A DNA stretch of 64,000 bases from Solwaraspora sp. WMMD792 (GCF_029626105.1 NZ_JARUBH010000009.1:3348001-3412000); one strand, 5' to 3'; shown: positions 15,184 to 23,910, counted from the first letter of the stretch. Notes: generated by a model from the letters alone, not told the origin. Numbers and translations are program-made.

Positions 15184-17174
15184 GCGACCACCTCCGCCGC
15201 CCGCGCCGGACCGCCACCGGGATCGCCGTCGCCGCCGTCGCCGCCGTCGGTGCCGGACCGGGTCCGCTCCCGCTCCGCCTCCGCCTGCTCGTACGCGGTC
15301 ACCAGGTCGTTGTAGCCGGGGCAGCGGGCCAGCAGCTGCTGATGCGTGCCGTGGTCCACTACCCGACCCTGGTCTAGGTAGACCACCTCGTCGGCGAGGG
15401 CGATGGTGGCCCGCCGGTACGCGACGATCAGGATCGACGTGGCGATCTCGGAGTTGCGCAGCGCGGCCAGGATCGCCGCCTCCACCCGGGGGTCGACGGC
15501 GCTGGTCGCGTCGTCGAGCACCAGCAGCCGGGGCTGCCCGGCCAACGCGCGGGCCAGGGTGAGCCGCTGCCGCTGGCCGCCGGAGAGTGTGGTGCCGCGC
15601 TCACCGACGACGGTGTCCAGCCCGTCGTCGAGCGCCGCGACGAACCCGTCCGCCTCGGCCAGCCGCAGCGCCGACCAGGCCACCTCGTCGGTCAGCCCGG
15701 GCCGGTCCAGGGTGACGTTCGCCCGGACCGTGTCGTCGAAGGCGAACGGCACCTGGGCGACCAGGGAGACCGTGCGGGCCAGCGAGCCGGCGGTCAGCCG
15801 GGGCAGTTCGACGTCGTCCAGCACGACCCGGCCGCCGGTCGGATCGACCAGCCGGGCGGCCAACGCGGCGACAGTCGACTTGCCGGCTCCGGTCGGCCCG
15901 ACCAGGGCCACGGTCCGCCCGGCGGGCACGGTGAACGACACGTCACGCAGCACCGGCGGCAGCGCGGCGTCGGTGCCAGGCGCGGTGACCGCGGTCGGGT
16001 CGACGGACTGGTCGGCCGGGGCCGGCGCGGCGGGCTGATCGGTGCCGGCCGGCCGGTCGGCCGTGGCCGGCGCGGCGGGCTCGCCGACCGGGGGCCGGTA
16101 ACTGAACCAGACCCGGTCGAAGACCAGGCTCGCCGGGGTGGCGGCGGCGGGCAGTTCGGTGTCGCCGTACGGCATCTCGCCGGTGGCGGTGAGCACATGC
16201 CGCACCCGGTCCCAGCCGGCGACGCTGCGCGGCAGCTCGGCCAGCACCCAGCCGATCGCCCGGACCGGGAAGGCCAGCACGGTGAACAGGAACGCGACAC
16301 TGACCAGGTCGGCCACGCTGACCGCGCCCTGCCGCAGCCGGGCGGCACCGACCAGCAGTACGGCGAGGGTGCCGAGGCTGGGCAGGGTCTCCAGCAACGG
16401 GTCGAACAGCCCGCGCAGCCGGCCCACGGAGATCAGCGCGTCGCGCAGTTCGACCGCCCGCCCGGCGAACCGGGCGGTCTCCTGGGCCTCCCGCCCCATG
16501 GTCTTGACCACCAGGGCCCCGTCGAAGCTCTCGTGCGCGATCCCGCTGACCTCGGCCCGCAGCTGCTGTGCCCGAACCTGCCGGGGGGCCATCCGGCGCG
16601 AGTAGACCACGTTGAGGGCGAACAGCGCCGGGAACACCGCAAGCCCGACCAGTGCGAGCACCCAGTCGGTGGCGAACAGCGCGGCGATCGCCGTGACCAG
16701 CATCACCACCGTGCCGACGGCGAACGGCAGCGGGGCGACCGGGAACCAGGTCGCCTCGACGTCGGAGTTCGCGTTCGACAGCAGGGTGCCGGTGGGGTGC
16801 CGCTGGTGCCAGGACATCGGCAGGTCGAGGTAGCGGCGGGTGACCCGGCGGCGGTAGCTGGCCTGCAGACGGTACTGCATGAAGCCGGCGCCGAGCCGGC
16901 GGCCGAAGATGCCCACCACCTTGACCACGCTCACCGCCAGCAGGGCCGCCGCGCCGGCTCCGAGCAGGCCGGTCTCCACCTGCCCGGACTCGATCGACGG
17001 GACCACCACCTCGCCCACGATCGCCCCGACCACGTACGCGCTGGCGATGGTGAGCAGCCCGAACACGACGCTGCCGCCGACGCCGACGGTGAACAGCCCC
17101 GGCTGCTCGCGGATGCCCTGGCCGAGCACCCACAGGCCGCGGAGCAGGACGTCACGGCTTGTTCGATTGGCCAC
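15180..17174 (-). CDS. ABC exporter, fused permease-ATPase, subunit 1
   Basis: A 664-residue half-transporter with six membrane helices and a complete ATPase domain: Walker A GPTGAGKST, signature LSGGQRQRLTLARAL, Walker B LLVLDDATSAVD. The residue after the Walker B aspartate is D, not the catalytic E, while the partner has E; the heterodimer therefore seems to have one competent and one degenerate site. A ~45-residue Ala/Pro/Thr/Asp-rich insert interrupts the start of the ATPase domain, after WFSYRPP. Start GTG behind a GGGGG tract. Confidence 0.93.
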   Translation of the reverse strand: MANRTSRDVLLRGLWVLGQGIREQPGLFTVGVGGSVVFGLLTIASAYVVGAIVGEVVVPSIESGQVETGLLGAGAAALLAVSVVKVVGIFGRRLGAGFMQYRLQASYRRRVTRRYLDLPMSWHQRHPTGTLLSNANSDVEATWFPVAPLPFAVGTVVMLVTAIAALFATDWVLALVGLAVFPALFALNVVYSRRMAPRQVRAQQLRAEVSGIAHESFDGALVVKTMGREAQETARFAGRAVELRDALISVGRLRGLFDPLLETLPSLGTLAVLLVGAARLRQGAVSVADLVSVAFLFTVLAFPVRAIGWVLAELPRSVAGWDRVRHVLTATGEMPYGDTELPAAATPASLVFDRVWFSYRPPVGEPAAPATADRPAGTDQPAAPAPADQSVDPTAVTAPGTDAALPPVLRDVSFTVPAGRTVALVGPTGAGKSTVAALAARLVDPTGGRVVLDDVELPRLTAGSLARTVSLVAQVPFAFDDTVRANVTLDRPGLTDEVAWSALRLAEADGFVAALDDGLDTVVGERGTTLSGGQRQRLTLARALAGQPRLLVLDDATSAVDPRVEAAILAALRNSEIATSILIVAYRRATIALADEVVYLDQGRVVDHGTHQQLLARCPGYNDLVTAYEQAEAERERTRSGTDGGDGGDGDPGGGPARAAEVVA

Positions 17175-17337
17175 GCTACCCCCGACTGTAAGTCCTGATC
17201 ATCAAATCTCGTCCTTACCGACCCACGATGCCAGCGGGGTACGACGACTGTGGCCACCGCCACAGCACGCCCCCGGTCCCGGCACCCGACCCGGTGCCAC
17301 GACGTCGACTCGCTCGGCGCGCCGTCCGTCGCCCGCC

Positions 17338-17343
17338 TAGGAT
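17338..17343 (+). promoter_or_regulatory. Candidate -10 box, TIGR03085-family gene
   Basis: TAGGAT lies 6 nt before the ATG at 17350. There is no ribosome binding site between, so a leaderless mRNA is likely. Confidence 0.45.
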
Positions 17344-17349
17344 CGGTTC

Positions 17350-17979
17350 ATGGCGCGGTTCGCACAGATGGAACGTCATGCCCTGGCCGACCTGTTCCTT
17401 GCCGTTGGTCCGGATGCCCCGACGGTGAACGACGGGTGGACCACCCGGGACCTCGCCGCGCACCTGGTCGTCCGGGAGCAGCGGCCCGACGCGGCTGCGG
17501 GCATCTGGTTGCCGGTGCTGCGCGGCTACAGCGAACGGGTCCGGCTCGAACTCGCCGCCCGCCCCTTCCCCGACCTGGTCCGGATGGTCCGGCAGCCACC
17601 GGCGTGGAGTCCGGTGAGCAACCGGATCACCGACGAGGTGGCCAACCTGATGGAGTTCTTCATCCATCACGAGGACGTCCGACGGGCCCAGCCGGACTGG
17701 CAACCCCGGGACCTGCCGCCCGGCGAGCAGGCCGCGCTGTGGAAACGCGTCTCGGCGCTGACCAGGCTGCGGCTGCGCCGGTTCCCCGGCACGGTCACCG
17801 TCGTCGCCGACGGCTACGGGGACGTGGCGACCGGGACCGGTGGGGACCGGGTGTCGATCAGCGCCCCGCCCGGAGAGCTGGTGCTCTTCCTGACCGGCCG
17901 GCAGCGGGTGGCCCGGGTCCAGATGGACTGCGCCGCTGCGGTCGAAGAACGATTGCGTAACGCCCGCTTCGGCTTCTAG
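17350..17979 (+). CDS. TIGR03085-family protein, DinB/maleylpyruvate isomerase-like
   Basis: A 209-residue soluble protein. The N-terminal helical part has WTTRDLAAHLVVRE (about residues 30-43) and later LMEFFIHHEDVRR, whose histidines are the expected metal ligands of the DinB-like four-helix fold; the C-terminal ~80 residues resemble the SCP2-like appendage. Related actinobacterial proteins include mycothiol-dependent maleylpyruvate isomerase, but members of this subfamily have no settled function. It diverges from the ABC exporter and seems monocistronic. Confidence 0.85.
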   Translation: MARFAQMERHALADLFLAVGPDAPTVNDGWTTRDLAAHLVVREQRPDAAAGIWLPVLRGYSERVRLELAARPFPDLVRMVRQPPAWSPVSNRITDEVANLMEFFIHHEDVRRAQPDWQPRDLPPGEQAALWKRVSALTRLRLRRFPGTVTVVADGYGDVATGTGGDRVSISAPPGELVLFLTGRQRVARVQMDCAAAVEERLRNARFGF

Positions 17980-18066
17980 CGGTGATCCTCGTCGCGGCCC
18001 GGCCGGACCGCGATGATGATCATACCGGTACGCCATCCCTCCCCTTGGCGGCCGGCTGGAGGCCGT

Positions 18067-19011
18067 ATGCGCGCGTTCGCACCGACGTCCGTGGTCGCCC
18101 CACCGTTCCGGCCCCGCGCCAACCCGTACCGGTCGACCCTCGCCAGGGCGTCGGCGAGCTGGGCGGACCGGCACGGGCTGACGGCTGATCCGCAGCGTGC
18201 CGCCCGGCTGCGCCGCGCCAACGCCGCCGAGTTGGCCGCCCGGGTCGCGCCCGACGCCGACGTCGTCCGCGTGCAACTGCTCAGCGACCTGATCACCTGG
18301 CTGTTCGCGCTCGACGACCGCTGCGACGAGGACGGGCTCGGCACCGACCCGGGCCGGGTCGCGCCGGTGATCAGCCAGCTGATGCGGACACTCGACGGAC
18401 CCGGTGCCACGCCACCGACTGACCTGGGCGACCGGTCGCCACTGGCGCTGACCCTCGCGGATCTGTGCCACCGGGTCCGCCGGCTGGGCCGGCCCGGGGT
18501 CCTGCTGCGGTTCACCGCTTCGCTGCACCAGTACCTCTTCGCGCTGCTCTGGGAGGCCGGCAACCGCCAGCAGGGCCGGGTGCCGGCGGTCGCCGAGTAC
18601 ATCCAGATGCGCCGGCACGCCGGCGCGGTACTGCCCAGTTTCGCGCTCACCGACCTCGCCGAAAGCGGACTGCCGCATTCCCGTCACCGAGTTGACCCGA
18701 CGCTCGCCAGACTGAACACTGTGGCGGCGGATCTGGTCTGCTGGTGCAACGACCTGTTCTCGTACGGCAAGGAACATGGCCAGGATCCCCACAACCTGGC
18801 CACCGTGATCGCCCACGAGACCGGCCACGGTCCGGCGGCGGCCCTGGCCACCGCCGCCGAACGGTTCAACGACGGTCTCGCGCTGTTCCTCCGGCTGCAG
18901 GCCGAGGTGCTGACCGACGCGCCGCCGTCGGTGGCCCGCCTGGTCGCGACGCGACGAAACTGGATCCGTGGCACCTACGACTGGTCGGTGAACTCCAGCC
19001 GGTACCAGTGA
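18067..19011 (+). CDS. Class I terpene synthase
   Basis: A 314-residue enzyme of the bacterial sesquiterpene/diterpene cyclase fold. Metal-binding motif 1 is DDRCDE (residues 83-88) and the NSE triad is N228, S232, E236 in NDLFSYGKE. R182 sits 46 residues before N228, the place of the pyrophosphate sensor, and the C-terminus ends in the usual RY pair (SSRYQ). All parts needed to ionise a prenyl diphosphate are present. The ATG at 18067 has GGAGG 4 nt upstream; an in-frame ATG at 18013 has no such site. No prenyltransferase or P450 is adjacent. The product cannot be predicted. Confidence 0.93.
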   Translation: MRAFAPTSVVAPPFRPRANPYRSTLARASASWADRHGLTADPQRAARLRRANAAELAARVAPDADVVRVQLLSDLITWLFALDDRCDEDGLGTDPGRVAPVISQLMRTLDGPGATPPTDLGDRSPLALTLADLCHRVRRLGRPGVLLRFTASLHQYLFALLWEAGNRQQGRVPAVAEYIQMRRHAGAVLPSFALTDLAESGLPHSRHRVDPTLARLNTVAADLVCWCNDLFSYGKEHGQDPHNLATVIAHETGHGPAAALATAAERFNDGLALFLRLQAEVLTDAPPSVARLVATRRNWIRGTYDWSVNSSRYQ

Positions 19012-19054
19012 CCGGGCGTCGCGCCGCCGGGGTCGCCGGGGATTCAGCCGCGAT

Positions 19055-19546
19055 TCAGTCGTCCAGCTCCCAGCCGATCTCCGGCTGGTCACCGAAACAC
19101 ACCGCGTCGACCTCGTACTCCCCCGCCGGTCCCACGAAACTCACCTCGACGTCGTCGTCCGGCCCCCGGTCCACGTCGGTCGCCCTGTAGCCCTGCGCCG
19201 GGGCCCAGGACACCAGCCGGGCCCGGCCCCCGGCGCACTCGGCGACCACCGTCCCGCCGGGGGTGGCGGCCGCCCGGCGTACGGCGTCGGGCCCGCCGGT
19301 CGGGTCCGGACTCGGCGTCGCCGGACTGGACGTCACCGGACTCGGCGTCGCCGGACCGATCACGGTGGGACCGGACGTGGCCGCCAGCTCGCGGGCGATC
19401 TCGTCCTGGCTCAGCACCTCACCGCCCGGCCCGCCGGTGAGGCCCTCGCCGACCACCCGGACCGCGGCCACCGCGATCAGCGTGGCCAGGCCGGCGGCAA
19501 GACCCCAACCGGCGGCGGTCAGCAGTACCCGGCGGTTGACGGTCAC
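19055..19546 (-). CDS. Membrane-anchored or secreted small protein
   Basis: 163 residues: a basic N-terminus, one hydrophobic segment (about 9-30), a Pro/Ser/Thr linker with SPVTSSPATPS repeats and a ~70-residue extracytoplasmic domain with two cysteines (ECAGG and VCFGD) that could pair. Not recognised as a family. It diverges from the two-component system, sharing a 100-bp promoter region with two GGTTAACG boxes, so control by that response regulator is possible. The start is GTG, with CATAGT 6 nt upstream. Confidence 0.75.
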   Translation of the reverse strand: MTVNRRVLLTAAGWGLAAGLATLIAVAAVRVVGEGLTGGPGGEVLSQDEIARELAATSGPTVIGPATPSPVTSSPATPSPDPTGGPDAVRRAAATPGGTVVAECAGGRARLVSWAPAQGYRATDVDRGPDDDVEVSFVGPAGEYEVDAVCFGDQPEIGWELDD

Positions 19547-19568
19547 GATCCGACTATGCCCGCCGCCG

Positions 19569-19609
19569 GGTTAACGGCGACGCCGGGGCACCCTAAGGCG
19601 CGGTTAACG
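19569..19609. promoter_or_regulatory. Two GGTTAACG boxes between divergent genes
   Basis: GGTTAACG occurs at 19569-19576 and 19602-19609, 33 bp apart (about three helical turns). A related GGTTTAAC lies at about 21643, where the kinase gene ends before the PepSY gene. This arrangement would suit an OmpR-type regulator. Confidence 0.4.
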
Positions 19610-19649
19610 CCGACGGTCCGGCCTGCCGGAGCGGGTAACGTGCGTGGGC

Positions 19650-20339
19650 GTGGCCCGGCTGCTGCTGATCGAGGACGACCTGGCGATCCGTACCCCGTTG
19701 ATCCGGGCGTTGCGGGAACGCGGGCACGCGGTGGCCGCCGCGCACACCGCGATGAACGGACTCCAGCACGCCCTGGACGACCGCCCCGACCTGGTGGTGC
19801 TGGACCTCGGGCTGCCCGATCTGGACGGACTGGAGATGCTGCGGATGCTACGGGCGGTGAGCCGCGTACCGGTGATCATCGCCACGGCACGCGACGACGA
19901 GGCCGAGATCGTCCGCGGGTTGGACGCCGGCGCGGACGACTACGTGGTCAAACCGTTCACCGCCGCGCAGCTCGACGCGCGGATCCGCGCGGTGCTGCGG
20001 CGCGGTGCCGGCGAGCCGGTGGACAGCGCGGTGACCGTCGGGGCACTGCACATCGACGTACGGGCCCGGCAGGTCAGCCTCGCCGGGACCGGGCTGGAGC
20101 TCACCCCGCGCGAGTTCGACCTGCTGCACTACCTGGCGGCCCGGGCCGGGCAGGTGGTGACCAAGCGGGAGCTGCTCACCGAGGTCTGGCAGGTGCCCTA
20201 CGGCGGCGCGGACAAGACCGTCGACGTGCATCTGTCCTGGCTGCGCCGAAAGCTCGGGGAGACCGCCGGGGCGCCGCGCTACCTGCACACGGTGCGCGGC
20301 GTCGGCGTACGGCTGGACGACCCGGACGCCGTGCCGTGA
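19650..20339 (+). CDS. OmpR-family response regulator
   Basis: 229 residues. The receiver domain has the acidic pair D9/D10, phosphoacceptor D52 in VVLDLGLPD, and K101 in VVKPF; the C-terminal winged helix has LTPREFDLLHYLA and the YGGADKTVDVHLSWLRRKLG recognition part. The GTG at 19650 is preferred over GTG 19644 because TAACGT lies 8 nt before it and the receiver begins directly (ARLLLIEDD). The stop overlaps the start of the kinase (GTGA). Confidence 0.95.
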   Translation: MARLLLIEDDLAIRTPLIRALRERGHAVAAAHTAMNGLQHALDDRPDLVVLDLGLPDLDGLEMLRMLRAVSRVPVIIATARDDEAEIVRGLDAGADDYVVKPFTAAQLDARIRAVLRRGAGEPVDSAVTVGALHIDVRARQVSLAGTGLELTPREFDLLHYLAARAGQVVTKRELLTEVWQVPYGGADKTVDVHLSWLRRKLGETAGAPRYLHTVRGVGVRLDDPDAVP

Positions 20340-21649
20340 GACGACGGTTGACCACGCTGGTCGCTGCCACCACGACGCTGGTGCTGGTGGCGTTCCTGGT
20401 GCCGCTGGCGCTGCTGCTGCGGACCATCGCCCAGGACCGGGCGATCACTGCGGCGACCGCCGACGTGCAGTCGATCGTGGCGCTGGTCGGCACCGCCGAC
20501 GCCGACAGCCTGCGGCTGACCGTCGACCAGCTGTCCGCCACCGCCGACCGGCCGGTCACCGTCTACCTGCCGGACGGCACCGTACTCGGCGACCAGGTCG
20601 ACGTCACCCCGGCGGTACGGCTGGCCAGCACCGGCCGTAGCCTCACCGCCACCGACGGGCAGGGGCGGGAGATCCTCGTCGCGGTGCAGGGTCGCGACGA
20701 CGGCACCGCGGTGATCCGCACCTTCGTGCCCGCTGCCGAACTCGACCGGGGCGTCGCACGCGCCTGGGCGGTGCTCGCCGGGCTCGGAGTGGTGCTGATC
20801 CTGCTCGGCGTGCTCGTCGCCGATCGGCTGGCCCGGCGGTTGACGGCACCGGTCGCCGAGCTGTCGGCGGTGTCGCACCGACTCGCGAACGCCGAACTGT
20901 CGGCCCGGGCACGGCCCAGCGGTCCGGCCGAGTTCCGCGAGGTCGCCGGTGCGCTCAACCACCTGGCCGGCCGGATCCAGGAGCTGTTGCGCGAGGAGCG
21001 GGAGCAGGTCGCGGATCTGTCCCACCGGCTGCGTACGCCGCTGACAGCGCTGCGGCTGGAGGCCGAGACGCTGTCCGATCCGGCCGACGCGGCCCGGGTG
21101 ACCGCCGGCGTCGACTCGCTGGAGCGGGCGGTGACCGGGCTGATCGAGCAGGCCCGGCGACGCAGCGCCGCGCCGGTCCGGTCGGCCGGACCGGTGGCGG
21201 CCGACGCCACGGCGGTGGTACGCGACCGGGTCGAGTTCTGGTCGGTGCTGGCCGAGGACACCGCCCGGGTGGTGCGGCTCGACCTGCCGGACGGTCCGCT
21301 GGCGGCGGGGATCGACGCCGATGAGCTGGCCGCCGCCGTCGACGCGGTGCTGGGCAACGTCTTCGCGCACACCCCGGACGGCACCGGATTCACCGTCACG
21401 CTCACTTGCGCGCCGGGCGGCGGCGCGGTGCTGTCCGTCGCCGACGACGGCCCCGGCATGCCGCACGGGCTGGTCCTACGTGGCGTCTCAGGGGCCGGCT
21501 CCACCGGTCTGGGTCTGGACATCGCCCGCCGGGCGGCGCAGGCCAGCGGTGGTCGGCTCGAGCTGGCTGACGGCTCCCCCGGCGCGGTGGTGACGCTGTG
21601 GTTCGGGCCGCCCACCGGCGGCTGCATCAGCCCGGCCCGTTCGGTTTAA
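20336..21649 (+). CDS. Sensor histidine kinase
   Basis: 437 residues: membrane helix 1 (~8-30), a ~110-residue extracytoplasmic sensor, helix 2 (~143-163), HAMP, then the phosphoacceptor H230 in DLSHRLRTPLTAL and an ATPase domain with NVFAHTP (N box, unusual F-A-H), DDGPGM and GSTGLGLDI. This is the PhoQ/CseC-like layout for sensing the cell envelope. It is translationally coupled to the response regulator and followed by a PepSY-domain gene, a usual partner of this kinase type. Confidence 0.94.
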   Translation: MRRRLTTLVAATTTLVLVAFLVPLALLLRTIAQDRAITAATADVQSIVALVGTADADSLRLTVDQLSATADRPVTVYLPDGTVLGDQVDVTPAVRLASTGRSLTATDGQGREILVAVQGRDDGTAVIRTFVPAAELDRGVARAWAVLAGLGVVLILLGVLVADRLARRLTAPVAELSAVSHRLANAELSARARPSGPAEFREVAGALNHLAGRIQELLREEREQVADLSHRLRTPLTALRLEAETLSDPADAARVTAGVDSLERAVTGLIEQARRRSAAPVRSAGPVAADATAVVRDRVEFWSVLAEDTARVVRLDLPDGPLAAGIDADELAAAVDAVLGNVFAHTPDGTGFTVTLTCAPGGGAVLSVADDGPGMPHGLVLRGVSGAGSTGLGLDIARRAAQASGGRLELADGSPGAVVTLWFGPPTGGCISPARSV

Positions 21650-21731
21650 CCCCGCTTTATCGATGACGCAGCGCGCCGCTATCCGCCGCCGGGCGAACCT
21701 TCGGTCGTACCACGACGACAGGAGGTTCGAC

Positions 21732-22217
21732 ATGGCCAGCAGACCGGTGATCGTGATGATCGGGGTGGGTGCGGTCGCCGCGCTCGCCGTCGCGGGCACC
21801 GCGCTCGGCGCGGCGGCGCAGGACGTGACCGACGGTGCCGGGTCACCCAGCCCGGCCGTGGTCGCCAGCGAGTCGGGACAGCAAACGACGTCGGTACCGC
21901 GTACCGGCACGGACGGGGCCGCCGACGACGGGCCGAGCGGTGCGGCCGCCACTGGCAGTGGGCCCGCCGACCAGGTCACCCTGGACCGGGCGGCCCGGAT
22001 CGCTGTCGACGAGGTGGGCGGCGGTCGGGTCACTGAGATCGAGCGGGACCACACGGACGGCCGGCCGATCTGGGAGGTCGAGGTCGTAGCCGACGGCGTC
22101 GAGTGGGACCTCGACATCGACCGGGTGACTGGAGACATCGTCAAGGTCGACCGCGACGACGATGACGACGACCGCTGGGACGACGACGACCGGGACGACG
22201 ACCGCCGGGATCGCTGA
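21732..22217 (+). CDS. Secreted PepSY-domain protein
   Basis: 161 residues: a signal peptide or anchor (residues ~5-30), a Ser/Thr/Gly-rich linker and one PepSY domain (LDRAARIAVDEVGGG, WEVEVVADG, VEWDLDID, GDIVKVD), then a D/R-rich tail (DDDDDDRWDDDDRDDD). PepSY domains often modulate or report on envelope enzymes and kinases. A strong GGAGG precedes the ATG; a longer frame from 21663 lacks this. It is probably co-transcribed with the kinase 82 bp upstream and ends at a strong hairpin. Confidence 0.9.
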   Translation: MASRPVIVMIGVGAVAALAVAGTALGAAAQDVTDGAGSPSPAVVASESGQQTTSVPRTGTDGAADDGPSGAAATGSGPADQVTLDRAARIAVDEVGGGRVTEIERDHTDGRPIWEVEVVADGVEWDLDIDRVTGDIVKVDRDDDDDDRWDDDDRDDDRRDR

Positions 22218-22239
22218 GCGGCGGTGCGGGCCGGTCGTG

Positions 22240-22279
22240 CCGGCCGCCGGGACGAGGTGACGCCCGTCCCGGCGGCCGG
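22240..22279. terminator. Bidirectional hairpin terminator
   Basis: A perfect 15-bp stem (22240-22254 with 22265-22279, core GCCGCCGGGACG) and a 10-nt loop between the convergent PepSY and subtilase genes. Its symmetry lets it serve both strands. Confidence 0.8.
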
Positions 22280-22284
22280 ACGGA

Positions 22285-23685
22285 TCAGCCGATCGGTGCG
22301 GGCAGCAGCGGCGGACGCTGGGTCAGCGTCGGCACCGCGGTCAACGTCGGGCGTGGGGTCAGCGTCGGCACTGCGGTCAACGTCGGGCGTGGGGTGAGGG
22401 TCGGGCGTGGGGTGAGGGTCGGGATCACGGTCGGGTTGACGGTCAGCGTCGGTGCCGGAGTGATGACGTTCCGGAACAGTACGTAGAGCAGCAGGTTCGG
22501 CGAGCCGGGCCCGGGGTTGACCACCACGTTCGGCGTGGCGAGCCGCAGGATGAAGGTGGTCACCTGCGCCGGGGTGTAGTTCGGGTACGCCTGCAGCACC
22601 ATGGCGGCCGCGCCGGCCACGTGCGGTGCGGCCATCGAGGTGCCGCTGATCGTGTTGGTCGCGGTCGGGCTGGTGTGCCAGGCCGAGGTGATCTGCGATC
22701 CGGGCGCGAACAGGTCCAGGCAGCGTCCCCAGTTGGAGTACGGTGCCCGGTTGTCGTTGCGGTCGGTGGCCCCGACGGTCATCGCGGTGGGCACCCGGGC
22801 CGGCGAGAAGTTGCAGGCGTCGGCGTTCGAGTTGCCGGCCGCCACCGCGTAGCTGACGCCGGAGGCGATCGAGGCGGTCACGGCGCTGTCCAGCGTGGCG
22901 CTGGCCCCGCCGCCGAGGCTCATGTTCGCCACCGCCGGCCGGCCGGCGGCGTTGGTGGTGACCCAGTTGACGCCGGCGAGGACCCCGGCGACGGTCCCGC
23001 TGCCGGAGCAGTTGAGCACCCGGACGGCGACCAGCCGGACCTGCTTGGCCACGCCGAACCTGGTGCCGCCGACCGTACCGGCGACGTGGGTGCCGTGCCC
23101 GTTGCAGTCCGCCGACGTGCCGCCGAACGCGTCGTACCCGGGGACGGCCCGGGGGCTGAGGTCGGTGTGGTCGAACCGGATTCCGGTGTCGATGATGTAC
23201 GCGGTGACCGTCGAACCGGTGTTCGGGTAGGTGTAGGAGCGGTCCAGCGGCAGGTAGCGCTGGTCGATCCGGTCCAGGCCCCAGGACGGCGGGTTGACCT
23301 GGGTGCCGGCCAGCGAGACGGTGTGGTTCTGCTCCACGTACGCCACGGACGAGTGCGCCGCCAGGCGACGGGCGGCGGCCTCGGAGAGTTTGATCTCGAA
23401 GCCGGTGAAGGCGGTCTCGTACAGCCGGTTGACCACACCACCGTAGGTGCTGGCGAGGTCGGCGGCGCGGGTCGCGATCCGGGCGGTCCGCATGGTGCGG
23501 GAGCCGCTCACCGCGCTGGCCTTCAACGCGACGATGTAGCTGCCCGCCACCGCGGTGGCGCCACCCGCCTGGCGGATCTCGCCGGTGGGTGCGGCCGCGG
23601 CCGGCGGGGTGACCGTGGTGGTGGCGACGGCCGCCGCCACGACCAGTACCAGGGCCCGCCGGACGTGCGTGCGCAAGGGTGTCAT
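22285..23685 (-). CDS. Secreted subtilisin-like serine protease (S8) 1
   Basis: 466 residues: signal peptide (~1-31), I9 inhibitor prodomain (~45-125, ending VAYVEQNHTV) and an S8 catalytic domain with Asp in IIDTGI, His in NGHGTHVAGT, the oxyanion AAGNSN and Ser in GTSMAAPH. This is the proteinase K/aqualysin branch. After the catalytic domain comes a ~55-residue Pro/Thr tail built of TLTPRP and TLTAVP repeats, absent from its paralogue, which might bind the wall or serve as a stalk. The two subtilase genes lie head-to-tail on the same strand with 267 bp between them, including a terminator, so they are probably separate units. Confidence 0.95.
   Translation of the reverse strand: MTPLRTHVRRALVLVVAAAVATTTVTPPAAAAPTGEIRQAGGATAVAGSYIVALKASAVSGSRTMRTARIATRAADLASTYGGVVNRLYETAFTGFEIKLSEAAARRLAAHSSVAYVEQNHTVSLAGTQVNPPSWGLDRIDQRYLPLDRSYTYPNTGSTVTAYIIDTGIRFDHTDLSPRAVPGYDAFGGTSADCNGHGTHVAGTVGGTRFGVAKQVRLVAVRVLNCSGSGTVAGVLAGVNWVTTNAAGRPAVANMSLGGGASATLDSAVTASIASGVSYAVAAGNSNADACNFSPARVPTAMTVGATDRNDNRAPYSNWGRCLDLFAPGSQITSAWHTSPTATNTISGTSMAAPHVAGAAAMVLQAYPNYTPAQVTTFILRLATPNVVVNPGPGSPNLLLYVLFRNVITPAPTLTVNPTVIPTLTPRPTLTPRPTLTAVPTLTPRPTLTAVPTLTQRPPLLPAPIG
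22322..22393 (-). repeat. 36-bp tandem repeat in subtilase 1
   Basis: Two nearly identical 36-bp units (22322-22357 and 22358-22393), with partial copies on each side, encode the 12-residue TLTPRPTLTAVP unit of the C-terminal tail. Confidence 0.8.
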
Positions 23686-23876
23686 CTCCGTCCTTCCTTC
23701 GATCTTTGATCCACAGCGGAGCGCCCACTGCGGACAGATGGACGATCGACGATGCCGATCGGACCGATCGTAGGTCGGAGCTGATTGACAGTTTCCTATA
23801 TCTCTTGGGTCATACTACTTGCAGTATGCATACGACTACCCTCCGCACCATCGCCATCCGGTCGGTAGCAACGGGT
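23686..23876. promoter_or_regulatory. A/T-rich promoter region of subtilase 1
   Basis: The spacer upstream of subtilase 1 holds a perfect 7-1-7 inverted repeat CGATCGG-A-CCGATCG (23756-23770) and an imperfect 18-bp palindrome CATACTACTTGCAGTATG (23811-23828). Between them is a stretch unusually rich in A/T. A TATAGG on the minus strand near 23800 is a possible -10. Regulator unknown. Confidence 0.45.
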
Positions 23877-23910
23877 GCGGCCCCCGGGCGCTGGGGTGCC
23901 CGGGGGCCGC
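23877..23910 (-). terminator. Hairpin terminator after subtilase 2
   Basis: A perfect 13-bp stem (GCGGCCCCCGGGC and its complement) with an 8-nt loop begins about 43 bp past the stop codon of subtilase 2. It separates the two protease genes. Confidence 0.8.

Noticed and set aside
18013-18066. ATG 18013 as terpene synthase start
   Set aside because: No ribosome binding site; ATG 18067 has GGAGG and gives the usual N-terminus length.
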